NCBI RefSeq assembly: GCF_000003815.2
Contig: NC_049985.1
Location: forward strand, 18,260,005 to 18,299,438
Length of the DNA stretch: 39,434 nucleotides
Source: Branchiostoma floridae
Lineage: Eukaryota; Chordata; Leptocardii; Amphioxiformes; Branchiostomatidae
Direction: 5' to 3'
The notes below the pieces were generated by a model. The model did not search any database. It saw only the letters and a program-made list of their open reading frames with translations, and was not told the DNA's origin. The first letter of the stretch is position 1. The number at the start of each line of letters is the position of its first letter. Positions 11,100 to 21,999 of this stretch are shown piece by piece. Position numbers and translations under genes: made by a program.

Positions 11100-11502
11100 A
11101 CTCTGAATACGGATACAAGGTAACAAACAAACAAACAAAGGTAAGTTTTCTGGAACTTGCAGTGTTTTAACTGGATCGAAAACCGCTGTAAAATTATTAG
11201 AAATGCATCTAAAATACTTTTTCGGTGATAAAATGATGTTTACTTTTGATTCTTGGTGTAAAATAGGCAAAATATATCCTTGATACTGTTGGGGCATTGT
11301 TGGGGCACTGTTGCGGCATCTTGCCACTTGCGTTATTTTTAAACTTTTTAAAAAACGTCGCGCTTGCTTGCGGCACTTCTAGGTTTGCTTGCGGCACCTC
11401 TAGGTTTGCTTGCGGCACCTCTAGGTTCCGTGGCGGTACATCTGCGTTTTCGAACGCAGCAATGCCGCAAGCGTGCCGCACGTCAAGTGAGAGGGGGCCT
11501 TA
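11100..11502. other. Unassigned repeat-like block with CpG-rich right half
   Basis: The right half (11270-11500) is built from short related words (ttggggca, tgcggca, gcttgcggcac) and ends abruptly where LINE D begins. It may be a small transposon that cut LINE D. No TIR pair could be fixed. Confidence 0.35.
11366..11428 (+). repeat. Three 21-bp tandem repeats
   Basis: Units start at 11366, 11387 and 11408, with consensus 'gcttgcggcacctctaggtt' plus one base. The first has a single change and the last ends differently. The period is seven codons, so minus-strand frames show a 7-residue repeat, but no gene is supported. Confidence 0.85.
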
Positions 11503-11950
11503 ACATAGCTTATGTAGATCTGTAGTAGGTCGTTGACTGGAATCTGGAAGCGTTTGAGTCTGCGCAGCATTGCGAGGCGTCCACCTGCTTTGCCGATCAT
11601 CGTGTTCACTTGTTTGTCCCATTTCAAGTTTTGGATCCAAACCCCCAGGAGGTACATCGCGCATACCACTTCCAGCTCCGTCCGGTCGATGAGAAGGACG
11701 GTAGGTGGGGGTGGGCACTTCATAAAGCATACAACCATGGTCTTGCATTTACCTGGGTTTAATAACATGTGATTTTTATTTGACCAGTCATTGAAAGAGT
11801 TCAGCTCCAGTTGCATAGACGATGGTGTGGTGCATATACGTGAATCGATAAATCATCAACGTATTTCCATATTTCTGCAGCTGCGTTTCTCATGGCATCA
11901 TCGAATACTACCAAGAAGATTAATGGACCCAACAATGTCTCTTTTATGGT
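11503..11950 (-). mobile_element. LINE D: CR1/Jockey-type RT relic
   Basis: On the minus strand, from about 11945, 'LLGPLIFLVVFDDAM' is the end of RT motif B and 'EIWKYVDDLS' is RT motif C (VDD). A frameshift follows, and from 11816 'NKNHMLLNPGKCKTMVVCF', 'LGVWIQNLKWD' and 'RLAMLRRLKRF' form the thumb region. Similarity stops at 'IYISYV', next to the 11100-11502 block. The 5' part is missing. Confidence 0.72.
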
Positions 11951-12225
11951 CTCTTTTAATTCATTTTTACAGTTAAAGATATTATAGGAAGGTATTCAAC
12001 AGCTATGTCCACATTTTGTTGGTTAAAGACGCGCAAAAGCGGTCAGGCGGCTATTCAGAAGAGACACAAGTAAAAAATCGTGCGACACTGGAAAAATTTT
12101 GAACATCATCCGATTCACTGCGATGGCTGATTTTGCTTACAATTTTGCTGCGATTTACTGCGCTCATCGTACGATATGCGGAATAGGCCATCGCAAGAAA
12201 CCGTACGCGCTTTGTGACCGGGGCT
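11951..12225. other. Unassigned sequence between LINE D and LINE B
   Basis: No coding support. Words such as 'gcgatggctgattttgct' and 'ggccatcgcaagaaaccgta' give it a repeat-like look, but no copy is seen in this window. Confidence 0.35.
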
Positions 12226-13527
12226 TTACGTACAAAATCCTCAAATCCCCCTGCCAAAGAGAAACAGAAAAGTGGAAACAGCAAACCTCTTTCTAAAAGA
12301 TTCCATTGGAATGAAACCTTAGCACAGAAGTTCTTTCAATCCCTCAGCCAACCACACATTATAGAGAGACTGAATAATCTTTCACTTAGAGGAACCAAAA
12401 ACGCAGCCCACGAAATTGAAAACTACGTCTCGGACCTCAGTTCCGTATTAAGAGATGTCGGATATGAATCGTTGTGTTTAAAAATTAATCGGAAACGGCC
12501 AAGGAAAGTAGAAATAAGAAATGTCTTAACAAAAGCTGTTATGAAATGAAACGCGAGCTAAAAAAATCTGGCATCTTTACTTGAGAATAATCCACTGAAC
12601 TCAGACTTGAGGGGAGGGTTTTTTTAAAAGGAAAAAAAAAGAATATAGAAAACTTTCATCAACAAATCGTTAACCAACGTCTTCCTGAGGGAAGAAAATC
12701 AAAACGCGTTTTGGAACTTGTTGAAGAAACTGAAATCAGAGAAAACACAAGAGCCAAGTTCTCTCATAACGGACGATGCGTGGTTTAAATAGAATAAACA
12801 AATCTCCCATCAGTGACTCAGAAACTTCAATTAATAATTCAAAAAATGTTCAAACTCATTTTCCCTCCCCTCTCCCTCCTACGAATTCCATTTTGGATTC
12901 TCTGATATCAGCTAAGGAAATGGATATAGCCATCTCCAAACTATAAAACAGCAAATCTAGTGGTAGTGATATGGTTACAAATGAAATGTTGAAATGTGGT
13001 AAACCAATCCTACAATTCATTTGCAAAACGGATACTTTCCCAAAGTCATATAGTACCAATACACAAGTCAGGTGATACCTCAGTCCCAGATAACTACCGG
13101 GGTATCTCCATCATGAGTTGTCCGGGGAAATTATTCTCTTCTATTTTGAATACACGTCTTGTGAACTATGCGGAACAGAACAGCCTTTTCAAACCTCAAC
13201 AGGCCGGTTTTAGACAAAACAATAGAACATCTGATAATCCTATCGTATTAACTACCTTAGTAAGCAAATATCTCAGTCAAAATTCACGTCTTTGCGCATG
13301 ATTTTTAGATTTTAGCAAAGCTTTCGATTCTGTTTGGCGAGAGGGTCTACTGTTCAAATTAGATAATCTTGGAATAGGAGGAAATTTTCTATCAACCATA
13401 AAAGACATGTATTCCAAAACTACAAATTGTATCAAAACCAACAGTCGTCTTACCGAAACTTTTGTAACTAACTGCGGGGTTTGACAAGGCTGTAATCTGA
13501 GTCCAACATTGTTTAATTTGTTTATAA
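12226..13527 (+). mobile_element. LINE B part 1: I/Ingi/Vingi-like linker and RT motifs A-B, pseudogenised
   Basis: This is the outermost element of the nest. From about 12240 a frame with 'KRFHWNETLAQKFFQ' and helical linker sequence leads to 'NAFWNLLKKLKSEK' (about 12700). RT begins near 13040 with 'SHIVPIHKSGDTSVPDNYRG', then 'FKPQQAGFRQ', motif A 'FLDFSKAFDSVWREGLLFKL' and motif B 'QGCNLSPTLFNLFI'. Stops interrupt it: TGA before motif A near 13300 and TGA in place of the Arg codon in 'GVRQGC' near 13485. The endonuclease is missing, so it is 5' truncated or starts before what I recognise. It breaks at 13527 at the LINE A insertion and resumes at 16972. Confidence 0.8.
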
Positions 13528-16500
13528 TTGTAAGCGTAAGGGGGCGCTCCTGGTGGGCTGCCATGTTGTTTTAGGCTCTCTGAGTTTCCTTCGTGAAACT
13601 CCGTTTTTATAGACTCTAGTTTAAATGTCAGTATTTTAGTGTGTATATAACTGAATTAGTGTTCCAAGATTCTGACAACCATGTGGATATACCCACGTTT
13701 ATGCGTCCTGGTGGTGTTCTTTCTGCAAGACAAAGACATGGTGGCTACTGCTGTGGGAGGGCGCTACTACTCCAGGTCGGATTTACTTCTCTGTCGTGGA
13801 AAGTATGCAGTTTCTGAGCAGACCAAAAGCCTGCTTGTACAGTGTGGCATCTGGCACACAAGAGGATGTAAAGCTGGAAGTAACAGAGCAAAGAATATCC
13901 CCACCATCATCAACAATCGGCCAATTTTGCCAGATGAACGCCAGACATTCCTGAAGACCCAAGCGCGCCATCGTTACCTAGCCGACGTAAATTCAATCAA
14001 GGAGGATGATCACCCATTGGCTGTGGTAGGTAAACAAACTGAGTCTCACCGAATGCCAAACATTCTCGTCTGCAATGCACGATCGATTTGTAACAAAAAA
14101 CATGAACTAGAAGCTACAATATCTGCCTACTCTGCACAGATAGCCTGTATCACCGAATCCTGGGCTAATGTTGACGTACCTGACGATGTCCTGTCAATGC
14201 CTGGATTTCAGCTGTTCCGGAAAGACAGACTAGGTCAGAAGGGTGGAGGTCTCGTCGCATATATCTCAGATACCATTCCTGCTCGTAGGCTCCAAGACCT
14301 AGAGGACAAGGACTTAGAAGTTGTGTGGATCGAGGTCCGGCCACGTCGGCTCCCCAGGTCTGTGCCTGTTATAGTACTCGGTATTGTTTACCATCCGCCA
14401 TGCAGAAATAATAAGGTTGGAAATGATCAGATGCTGTATCACCTGGTCAACACTATCGACGCCATACATCGCCGCCAACCCCAGGCCGGTATTCTGCTCT
14501 GTGGGGATGTAAACAGGCTACCCTTACGACGTATTCATGCTGCCCATCCAACACTGAAGCAAATTGTAAAGCAGCCTACCAGGGGCTCATCTATTCTTGA
14601 CGTCGTGATCACGAACTTGGCTCAGTTCTACCGTGAACCACAGATCATTGCACCTATAGGTAGAAGTGACCATGCCTGTGTCGTGCTTCAGGCCCAGACT
14701 CAGGTCGAAAAGCAGGCTCCAGGGAAGCTGTCTCGTAGAATGGTTTCGCACTCTAGCAAAGCAGACTTTGCACTTTCTATCGCCACAGCTGACTGGTCAC
14801 GTGTACTCGACGCCGCGTCGGTGGAGGAGAAAGTATCGGAGTTTTATAGCACCATCATGCACCTCGTGGAGCATCACTTCCCGATGAAGGTCAGGTCTGT
14901 GCGGGCGGACGACAAAAGCTGGATGACTGAGAGAGTGAAGAGGGCCATTAAACAGAGACAAGAGGAATTCCAGCGACACGGAAAGTCGCCTCTGTGGAAA
15001 CAACTGAGGAACAAGGTTAAAACAGTTGTGCAACAGGCCAAAAACTTTCACTACCGTAACTGTATCCAACAGCTGAAACAGGAAAATCCACGCAAGTGGT
15101 GGTCATGTATTAACCGGGAGCTTGGTCGGTCGCAGAAGTCGGGACGTTCTGCTTTGGACGGGATTCCTGCGGGACAAGCGGCGGAAACGATCAGTCAGCA
15201 TTTCTCTGAGGCATGGTGCCAAAGTGTTCCACTTTACATGTTCCCCCTACCACTAGGTGACCCAGGTCCTGACTTGTGCTCCATTGGGGAGGTCAAGTGT
15301 CTTCTGAAGTCTGTCAAACCCAAGAAGGCATGCGGGCCCGACAGTTTACCTAACTGGATTCTTACTGAGTTCGCAGAGTACCTTGCTCCGATTGTGACCC
15401 ACCTTTTCAACGCCTCATACGCAGAGGGGACAGTTCCTGTAGGCTGGAAGTCAGCAAACGTGGTCCCGGTGCCAAAATTTGCCGGTGCATGTCAAGCTCG
15501 TGACATGAGACCAGTGTCCCTCCTCTCAGTCTTAGCAAAACTTCTAGAGAGATGCATCTTGAAAAGGCTGCTACCCTCCATCCAGTCAGTCATCAAGAAC
15601 CAGTACGCCTATGTAAAGGGTTCGTCAACGACCCTGGCTCTTGTTCGCATGGTGCAAACGTGGCTGACAGCTGTGGACGCAAACAAGCCGACGCTCGTCA
15701 GAGCCATCTTCGCTGACATGAGTAAGGCGTTCGATCGCGTGGACCATGCTCTGCTTCTCCAGCGTGTGATTGACATTCACGTCAGCCCTCGTATGCAGAG
15801 GTGGATTTTCAGCTTCTTACAGAACCGACGGCAGAGAGTGGTGATGGACGGGGAGAGCAGCTCCTGGCGCACCCTAACGTCAGGGGTGCCCCAGGGAGGA
15901 GTCCTGTCTCCGTACCTATTCCTCCTCTTCATGAGCACACGCTCCACCGTGCATAACGACACCATGGATGTTGGATATGCCGATGACGTTTCTCTGTCGA
16001 GGACTATTCCTGTGCCTTTAGCCGATCAGGATACAACTGTGGAAGAGGAGTCTACTCATCTTAACTCCTGGGCAGAAGAGAACAGGATGACGCTGAACGG
16101 TGGGAAGAGTTTACTTCTCCAGATCTGCTTCAGCAAATCTGCTCCGATTCCACCTATGATCACACTTGGAGGCCAACCAGTCCCGTCCGTTGACTGTGCC
16201 AAGGGACTAGGTTTCTACATGGACAAGAACCTCACCTTCGACGAACAGATCTCTGCAATGATCAGAAAAGCATCGCGCAGACTACATTATCTGCGTCTGT
16301 TGACGAAGCAAGGTACTAGTGTAACGGACCTGATACAGATATACCTGTCACTTGTACGTCCAGTACTTGAGTATGGCCATGTTATACTGGTCGGGTGCAG
16401 TAAGGATCAGGAACTGGCCATCGAGAGGGTACAGCGCCGAGCCCTGCGCATCATCTCCCTTGGAGGTAGACGCAGTGTGCCCGACTTGCCAACACTGAAG

Positions 16501-16966
16501 GTCAGACGAGAGGAGGCAGCGGTACAGCTGTTTGAACGCATGCTCAGGGAAGACCACCCCCTACATGACATGGTTCCACCCACAAGAACAGGGGCCACGG
16601 GACTCACACTTAGAAACTCTAGGACAATCAGTTTACCAAAAGCCCGTACTAAGAGACTCAGCAAGTCCTTCCTCCATAGCGCCATCCGTCTATACAACAA
16701 GAAGGTTACACAGTAGTGCCATCAACACTTGTTAGCTATTATCTGTACTGCTTGTAACTCGGTACCGTTTTCCAGTACGTTGATTTTAATCTATTATGTA
16801 TGTTATGCACATGTCAACTGGAATCTACAAGTCGTTGTTTGTATGCAGCTATTGTTATTATGTGTTTTGTGTGGCTTTGGTAAGCCTGACGTGTGTAATA
16901 AGGTCAAAATTCGGGTGAATGTGTGTTTGCCCGCGAGAACCTTAATAAATAAAACATTGAACATGG
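13528..16966 (+). mobile_element. LINE A: near full-length CR1-like retrotransposon inserted in LINE B
   Basis: The insertion lies between two copies of TATAA (13523-13527 and 16967-16971). Removing it and one TATAA restores the LINE B frame as 'LFNLFISDIVSEFD'. It has 153 bases of 5' UTR, one long open frame (13681-16716) and about 250 bases of 3' UTR containing AATAAA near 16944. No poly-A or simple-repeat tail is obvious. This is the youngest-looking LINE here. Confidence 0.85.
13681..16716 (+). CDS. CR1-like LINE polyprotein (endonuclease + reverse transcriptase), intact 1011-residue ORF
   Basis: The protein nicks target DNA and reverse-transcribes the element's own RNA there. Residues 1-120 are an unassigned N-terminus. 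An AP-like endonuclease spans about 125-337: 'MPNILVCNAR', 'ITESW' (catalytic Glu), 'LCGDVN', 'LDVVITN', 'SDH'. A basic linker follows (about 370-480, ending 'NPRKWW'). The RT spans about 545-800: 'KKACGPDSLPNWIL', motif A 'FADMSKAFDRVDH' (about 677), motif B 'SGVPQGGVLSPYLF' (about 734) and motif C 'YADD' (766-769). The thumb and C-terminal part run to 'IRLYNKK'. All key residues I can check are present. There is no separate ORF1 and no Cys-rich C-terminal finger. The first ATG is used; the true start could be a later one. Clade call: CR1/L2 group of the Jockey superfamily. Confidence 0.88.
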   Translation: MWIYPRLCVLVVFFLQDKDMVATAVGGRYYSRSDLLLCRGKYAVSEQTKSLLVQCGIWHTRGCKAGSNRAKNIPTIINNRPILPDERQTFLKTQARHRYLADVNSIKEDDHPLAVVGKQTESHRMPNILVCNARSICNKKHELEATISAYSAQIACITESWANVDVPDDVLSMPGFQLFRKDRLGQKGGGLVAYISDTIPARRLQDLEDKDLEVVWIEVRPRRLPRSVPVIVLGIVYHPPCRNNKVGNDQMLYHLVNTIDAIHRRQPQAGILLCGDVNRLPLRRIHAAHPTLKQIVKQPTRGSSILDVVITNLAQFYREPQIIAPIGRSDHACVVLQAQTQVEKQAPGKLSRRMVSHSSKADFALSIATADWSRVLDAASVEEKVSEFYSTIMHLVEHHFPMKVRSVRADDKSWMTERVKRAIKQRQEEFQRHGKSPLWKQLRNKVKTVVQQAKNFHYRNCIQQLKQENPRKWWSCINRELGRSQKSGRSALDGIPAGQAAETISQHFSEAWCQSVPLYMFPLPLGDPGPDLCSIGEVKCLLKSVKPKKACGPDSLPNWILTEFAEYLAPIVTHLFNASYAEGTVPVGWKSANVVPVPKFAGACQARDMRPVSLLSVLAKLLERCILKRLLPSIQSVIKNQYAYVKGSSTTLALVRMVQTWLTAVDANKPTLVRAIFADMSKAFDRVDHALLLQRVIDIHVSPRMQRWIFSFLQNRRQRVVMDGESSSWRTLTSGVPQGGVLSPYLFLLFMSTRSTVHNDTMDVGYADDVSLSRTIPVPLADQDTTVEEESTHLNSWAEENRMTLNGGKSLLLQICFSKSAPIPPMITLGGQPVPSVDCAKGLGFYMDKNLTFDEQISAMIRKASRRLHYLRLLTKQGTSVTDLIQIYLSLVRPVLEYGHVILVGCSKDQELAIERVQRRALRIISLGGRRSVPDLPTLKVRREEAAVQLFERMLREDHPLHDMVPPTRTGATGLTLRNSRTISLPKARTKRLSKSFLHSAIRLYNKKVTQ

Positions 16967-16971
16967 TATAA

Positions 16972-17177
16972 GTGATATAGTATCTGAATTTGATACTTTC
17001 TCTTGCAATTCTCCGGTTCTGTACAACATGAAAGTACCATGTCTTTTATATGCCGATGACTTGGTTATCTTCTCAGAATCCCAACAAGGTTTACAGTCCT
17101 CCCTACTTAGACTAGAACAATACTGTAAATCATGGAAGCTGAAGGTTAACCTGAAAAAGACAAAGGTTATTACCTTT
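16972..17177 (+). mobile_element. LINE B part 2: RT motif C and thumb
   Basis: The frame continues from part 1: 'SDIVSEFD', then 'MKVPCLLYADDLVIFSES' (motif C, YADD near 17050) and 'CKSWKLKVNLKKTKVITF'. It breaks after TTT (17175-17177) and resumes at 18496 with TTT ACA AAG. The two catalytic Asp codons are intact although the element is dead. Confidence 0.85.
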
Positions 17178-18495
17178 GCCAGAATGGCTAAGGTTATGTT
17201 TTGGGCTTGTGAGTCTGTGTGTGTGTCTGTGTGTCTGTCTGTTAACAGCATAACTCAAGAAGTCTTGGATGGATCCCGATAATATTTGGTAGGTGGGTAG
17301 GGGTCGGGAAAACGAAGGTCAAGTTCGATAATGGGCCCCCTAGCAGCTTGCTAAGGTACTGCAGCAGAACCTCAATTTTTGATATCTCGTGTTCTGGACA
17401 TGCTGTGATCATGATTTTTGAGTGGTAGATAGCCCTCGAGACAGAGAGTAAGTGCTGTGAGTTTGGGCCCCCTAGCGGCTTTTTTGGAACTGCAGGCGCC
17501 GGTTTCCTTTCAAACTTTGGATGAGAATAACTCTACAACGTGTTGACGGATCGTCATGATTTTTGGTATGTAGATAGAATGAGTGATAACTTACATAATG
17601 GTATACTAATTATGCAAATCAGCAGCTAATTTGCATAATTAATGAGGAAAAATTATAAATCCACTACATTCCATGATAGGACTTTCAAACTTGTCACATA
17701 TGTAGCTGGGAAGGAGAGAAATGTCGACAGATATCAATTATGCAAATGATGACCTCATTTGCATAATTAATGAGAACATATGAACATGTTGACGGATCAT
17801 CATGTTTTTTTGCATGTAGGTAGCGTAAGTGAAGACCTACATAATGAGATAACAATTATGCAAATCAACAGCTAATTTGCATAATTAATGAGGATATTTT
17901 ATAAATTCACTACATTCCATGATAGGGCTTTAAAACTTGTCACATATGTAGCTGAGAAAGAGAGAAATGTCAATACATATTTATCATGCAAATGATGATC
18001 TCATTTGCATAATTAATGAGAAAATATTAACGTGTTGACGGATCGTCATGATTTTCGGCATGTAGATAGCCTAAATGAAGACTTATATAATGTGATACTT
18101 ATTATGCAAGTTAACAGCTAATTTGCATAATTGATTAGGAAAAGTTCATAAATCCACTGCATTCCATTATAGTACTTTCATCAAAGTTGTCACATATGTA
18201 TCTGAGAAAGAGGGAAGAGAGTAAGAGGTGTATTTAAAGACTTTGAAAGAGAATAAGTCAAGAATGGATCAAAGGATCATCATGATTTTTGGTATGCTGA
18301 TAGCTTAAGTAATGCTTGATACAATTTGATATCTATTAATTGTAAATTGGGATCTAATTTGCATAATAAATGCCGAAATTTTATAAACCAACTCCAAGCA
18401 TTTAATTATAAAGAAAATTTTGTCTACAGACATCATTCTACATAACAAACCTGGTTTATTTGGCAAAGGTATGTGTTCGTGGAACTCTAGTTGTA
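17178..18495 (+). mobile_element. Non-coding element carrying octamer-rich tandem units, inserted in LINE B
   Basis: It splits LINE B between 'KVITF' and 'TKGGRLPKD', with TTT at both junctions. The left end reads 'ggctaaggttatgttttggg' and then a TG/TC tract. The middle holds two 'gggccccctagc' blocks (near 17333 and 17465), then about four tandem units. The right end, 'aaaggtatgtgttcgtggaa' then 'ctctagttg', recurs on the minus strand at 38069-38105, which shows a defined 3' terminus. There is no ORF. A CTAG terminus is compatible with a Helitron, but 5' TC and a terminal hairpin are not seen, so the class is open. Confidence 0.72.
17541..18380 (+). repeat. About 3.5 tandem units of 246 bp with paired ATGCAAAT octamers
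   Basis: Units begin 'tgttgacggatc' at 17541, 17787 and 18033, exactly 246 apart. A fourth, diverged unit (near 18266) is shorter. Each unit has two inverted pairs of the form ATTATGCAAAT ... ATTTGCATAATTAATGAG (for example 17610-17644 and 17737-17773). The pairs lie about half a unit apart, and flanking words ('atgtagatag', 'atgtagctgg') also repeat, so the 246-bp unit looks like a diverged dimer. ATGCAAAT is the consensus POU/Oct binding octamer. Confidence 0.85.
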
Positions 18496-18840
18496 TTTAC
18501 AAAGGGAGGCCGCTTACCGAAAGATTGTTGTTTTTTATTTGATAATAATGATTTAGAAATAGTAACTTCTTATTGTTATCTAGTAGGTACTATTGTATCC
18601 TCAGCTGGCACATTGAAAGCCAACAGCAAACACTTATACAGTAAGGGATTGAAAGCTTTATTTGGAATTAGACAATCATTAGACAAAGCAGACGCACCAT
18701 TACCAGTTAAAAACAAACTCTTTGACACTTGTGTTAAACCTATTTTGCTCTATGGATCTGACATATGGGGTCATTCAAAAGTCCTAAATTTTGTCCTATC
18801 GAAAATGTGCACTTGAAATTTTGTAAACACTCACTTAATG
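18496..18840 (+). mobile_element. LINE B part 3: post-RT region
   Basis: The frame reads 'TKGGRLPKDCCFLF', 'IVTSYCYLVGTIVSSAG', 'KGLKALFGIRQSLD', 'LFDTCVKPILLYGSDIWG' and, after a frame slip, 'ENVHLKFCKHSLN'. These are the standard blocks after RT in I-like LINEs. It breaks at the LINE C target site (18825-18840). Confidence 0.82.
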
Positions 18841-19706
18841 ATTCTGTTAAGCGAAGGGAGTTATTTACTTGGTTAAGAGACAAGCCCTACCATATTATTT
18901 GCTTACAAGAAACTCATTCCTCAATACCTGTAGAAGAGAGATGGCAAAGTGAGTGGGGAGGTACCATGATTTTCTGTCACGGAACCTCCAATCAAAGGGG
19001 TACAGCCATGCTATTTAAAAACAACATTAACCCCCATATCCACCAGACAAAGCTTAATGTTAATGGTAGATGGATTATTGTTGATTTGTCTATAGATGAT
19101 TTTAGATTTTGTATTGTGAATATTTATGCTCCTAATGAATTTTTCTTGAATTTATCTATGGAACTAGACAATTTTGCTGACAGTACTGAAAATCTTATTA
19201 TTACTGGAGATTTCAACACTGTACAAAACCCCTTATTGGACAGATTTTCTACCAATTGTACTTATCACCCCAAAGCTTATGAAGCCATTTCGGAATTGAA
19301 GAGTAAATTCGACTTACATGATATTTGGAGATTCAGAAATCCTACAACAGTCCGATACACATGGCGCCGACGCAGACAGGCCAGCAGAATTGATTATTTC
19401 CTGACTAGTTTTTCCTTCATTAATAGAGTAAACAAATGTGTCATAGCCGATAAGTTTAGATCTGATCACAACCTAATCGCCCTATCTTTTGTTATTGCAC
19501 AGTTTCCTAGGGGGAAGGGATATTGGAAATTTAATCTGTCTTTACTAGATGATAGCTCTTTTCAGCATAATACTGTTAAAATTATGAATGAATTTTTTAG
19601 TGTAAATCAGGGAACAGCAGATCCCCATATTGTATGGGATACTGCAAAATGCTTTTTCAGGGGACATTGTATTAAATTTAGTAGTTGGAAAACAAACAAT
19701 ATTTAG
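18841..19706 (+). pseudogene. LINE C endonuclease domain (truncated start)
   Basis: The frame reads 'DSVKRRELFTWLRDK', 'IICLQETHS' (catalytic Glu), 'VNIYAPN', 'IITGDFNTV', 'ASRIDYFLT' and 'DKFRSDHNLIAL' (catalytic His). This is an L1-type AP endonuclease lacking its first strand. It ends at a stop near 'WKTNNI'. An A-run at 19711-19723 follows, and the protein continues in another frame from about 19714, so the break is likely a slip in or near that run. Confidence 0.82.
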
Positions 19707-19713
19707 CTAAGGA

Positions 19714-21411
19714 AAAAAAAAACTAACAGATGATATTAATAGATTACAAAGCCAAATTGATAATATGCCATCCCCCTCTGAATCTATTTTAGATGACTTA
19801 GATGGAAAACAAAAACAATTAGAATTACTTTATAACCAACGGGCTAAAGGTTTAATAGTAATGTCAAGAGCTCGCTGGATGGAGTGGGGGGATAGATGCA
19901 CACAATACTTTTTGAAATTGGCACATAGAAATTACACTAGGAAAAACATGCAGAACCTGAAAATATCTGATAATGTCTTTACCAGTAATCCCCAAGAAAT
20001 TTTAGAAAAACAGCCAGAATTTTACTCTACTCTATATTCCTTTGAAGAGCCCCCAATGCCCCTATCCCCAGAAAACATAGAGCCCTTTTTCCCTGCACAA
20101 TATCATAAAAAACTGTCCGATGAACAGCAACTGTTATGTGAAGGTCATATCACAGATGAAGAACTACAAAAAGCCATCAATAATTTCTCAAATTCTAAAT
20201 CTCCTGGGTTAGATGGTATCCCAGTTGAAGTTTATAAACATTTCTACTCGGTATTTAAAACCCCCATGTTAAATTGTTTCAATTTCTCACTTTCTAAAGG
20301 TTATTTGTCCAATTCCCAAAAGCAAGGCCTTATCTCTTTATTGTTAAAGGAAGGGAAAGAAGGTCAGCATAAAGATCCCACAATTTTAGATAATTGGAGG
20401 CCTTTAACATTGTTGTGTTGTGATGTAAGGATTCTTTCAAAATGCTTAGCCCTTAGAGTTAAAACAGTTATAACTGATATTATTCATAAAGACCAGACAG
20501 GATTTGTAAAGGGGCGATTCATCGGGGACAATATAAGACGGATATTAGACTTAATTGATTATTATGAGAAAGAAGAAAAACCTGGCTTAATTTTTATTTC
20601 TGATTACAAAAAAGCCTTTGATACCATAAGGTGGGATTTTATTATAAAATCACTTGAATTCTTTAATTTTGGACCACAGTTTATTGCCTGGGTTAGAGTT
20701 TTATATAGTAACATAACAAGTTTAGTCATCAATAATGGTTATATATCTAGTCCTTTTACCTTACACCGTGGAGTAAGACAAGGATGCCCCCTTAGCCCCT
20801 ACTTATTTATCATCGCAATCGAAATGTTAGCAATTAAGATTCGTCGGAATCATAATATATCCGGATTATCTGTCAAAGGAAGAACCTCAAAAATCTCTCA
20901 GTATGCAGATGATTCCAATTTTCCCTTCACCCCTGATATTTCTTCCTTTTATGGACTTCTGGAAGATTTTGATTCCTTTTCTCATATATCTGGCCTTCTA
21001 TTGAATTTTGATAAGTGCAAGGTTTTAAGGATAGGAACTTTGAAAAACACAAATTTTGTATTACCCTCAGGTCATCCTATTAAGTGGGTAGATGGAGGTA
21101 TAGAGATATTAGGTATATATATTCCTGTAGACTTAGCCAATATTGTGACTAAAAATTTTGACCCTCGTTTAGCCAAAATAGACAAACTTCTATTCCCATG
21201 GAAGGGAAAAAAACTGTCATTATCAGGAAAAATTACAATTATCAACTCCTTGCTCGTTCCTCAATTCACCTACCTTTTTCAGACCTTACCATTGCCGGAC
21301 AAACACTTCTTTAAACACTATGAGAAAAAAAAATTTCTTTCATCTGGAATGGTGGTCCTGAAAGGGTGGGGAGGAAAACTTTATACAACTCTGTGGAAAA
21401 CGGTGGTCTGA
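19714..21411 (+). pseudogene. LINE C linker and reverse transcriptase
   Basis: Counting from the ATG at 19765, the linker has 'RARWMEWGDRCTQYFLKL', as in L1/Tx1 proteins. The RT carries 'SKSPGLDGIPVEVYK' (about 145), 'LDNWRPLTLLCCD', 'KDQTGFVKGRFIGDNIRR', motif A 'ISDYKKAFDTIRWDF' (about 279), motif B 'GVRQGCPLSPYLF' (about 336) and motif C 'QYADD' (379-383). It continues to 'SLSGKITIINSLLVPQFTYL'. The frame is lost at the A9 run near 21325-21335; after it the homologous protein goes on in the next frame ('WNGGPERVGRKTLY'). Confidence 0.85.
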
Positions 21412-21999
21412 AACTAGTTAATCTTTATGCCCACGCTCTGACACTTAAAGCATCCTGGGTACCCAAACTGTTTTTTAACCCAGACTGGTTTACAGCTTGT
21501 ATACTGCATACTCATCCCTGTATTGACAGTGTATTGTTTCCCTTTTATCAGTTAAACTCTGCACAAGACCTTACACTAAGTCCTTTCTTATCAGAAATCT
21601 TTCATGCTTGGTACAGCTATCAATACAAACCTCCTGTAACCCCTGACGAGATCAGGCAACAGGTTTTATGGATGAACTCAAATATACAAGTTGGAGGAAA
21701 GCCTATTATCTTTAATTCTTTTGTTAATAGACATATTATATTTGTTAATGATCTTTTGAATATTGATGGTACAATAATGTCTTACAATGAATTGTGTTAT
21801 ATATATGGTCCAGTATGTAACAACTTTGTTTATCTACAGTTACTTACTGCAATACCAAAAAAATGGAAATCTACTCTCATAGGAGTTACTCCCACACTAG
21901 TTTGTAGACCCCAACAACTTAGTAGTGAATGGTTATTGAGAATTAAGATTATTAAGGATTTATACAAACATTTTCTTGTATCTGAAAAATTGATTGATA

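Noticed and set aside
17541-18380. Regular direct repeats that might suggest a CRISPR-like array
   Set aside because: Units are 246 bp without spacers, in eukaryotic transposon sequence; it is a satellite-like array.
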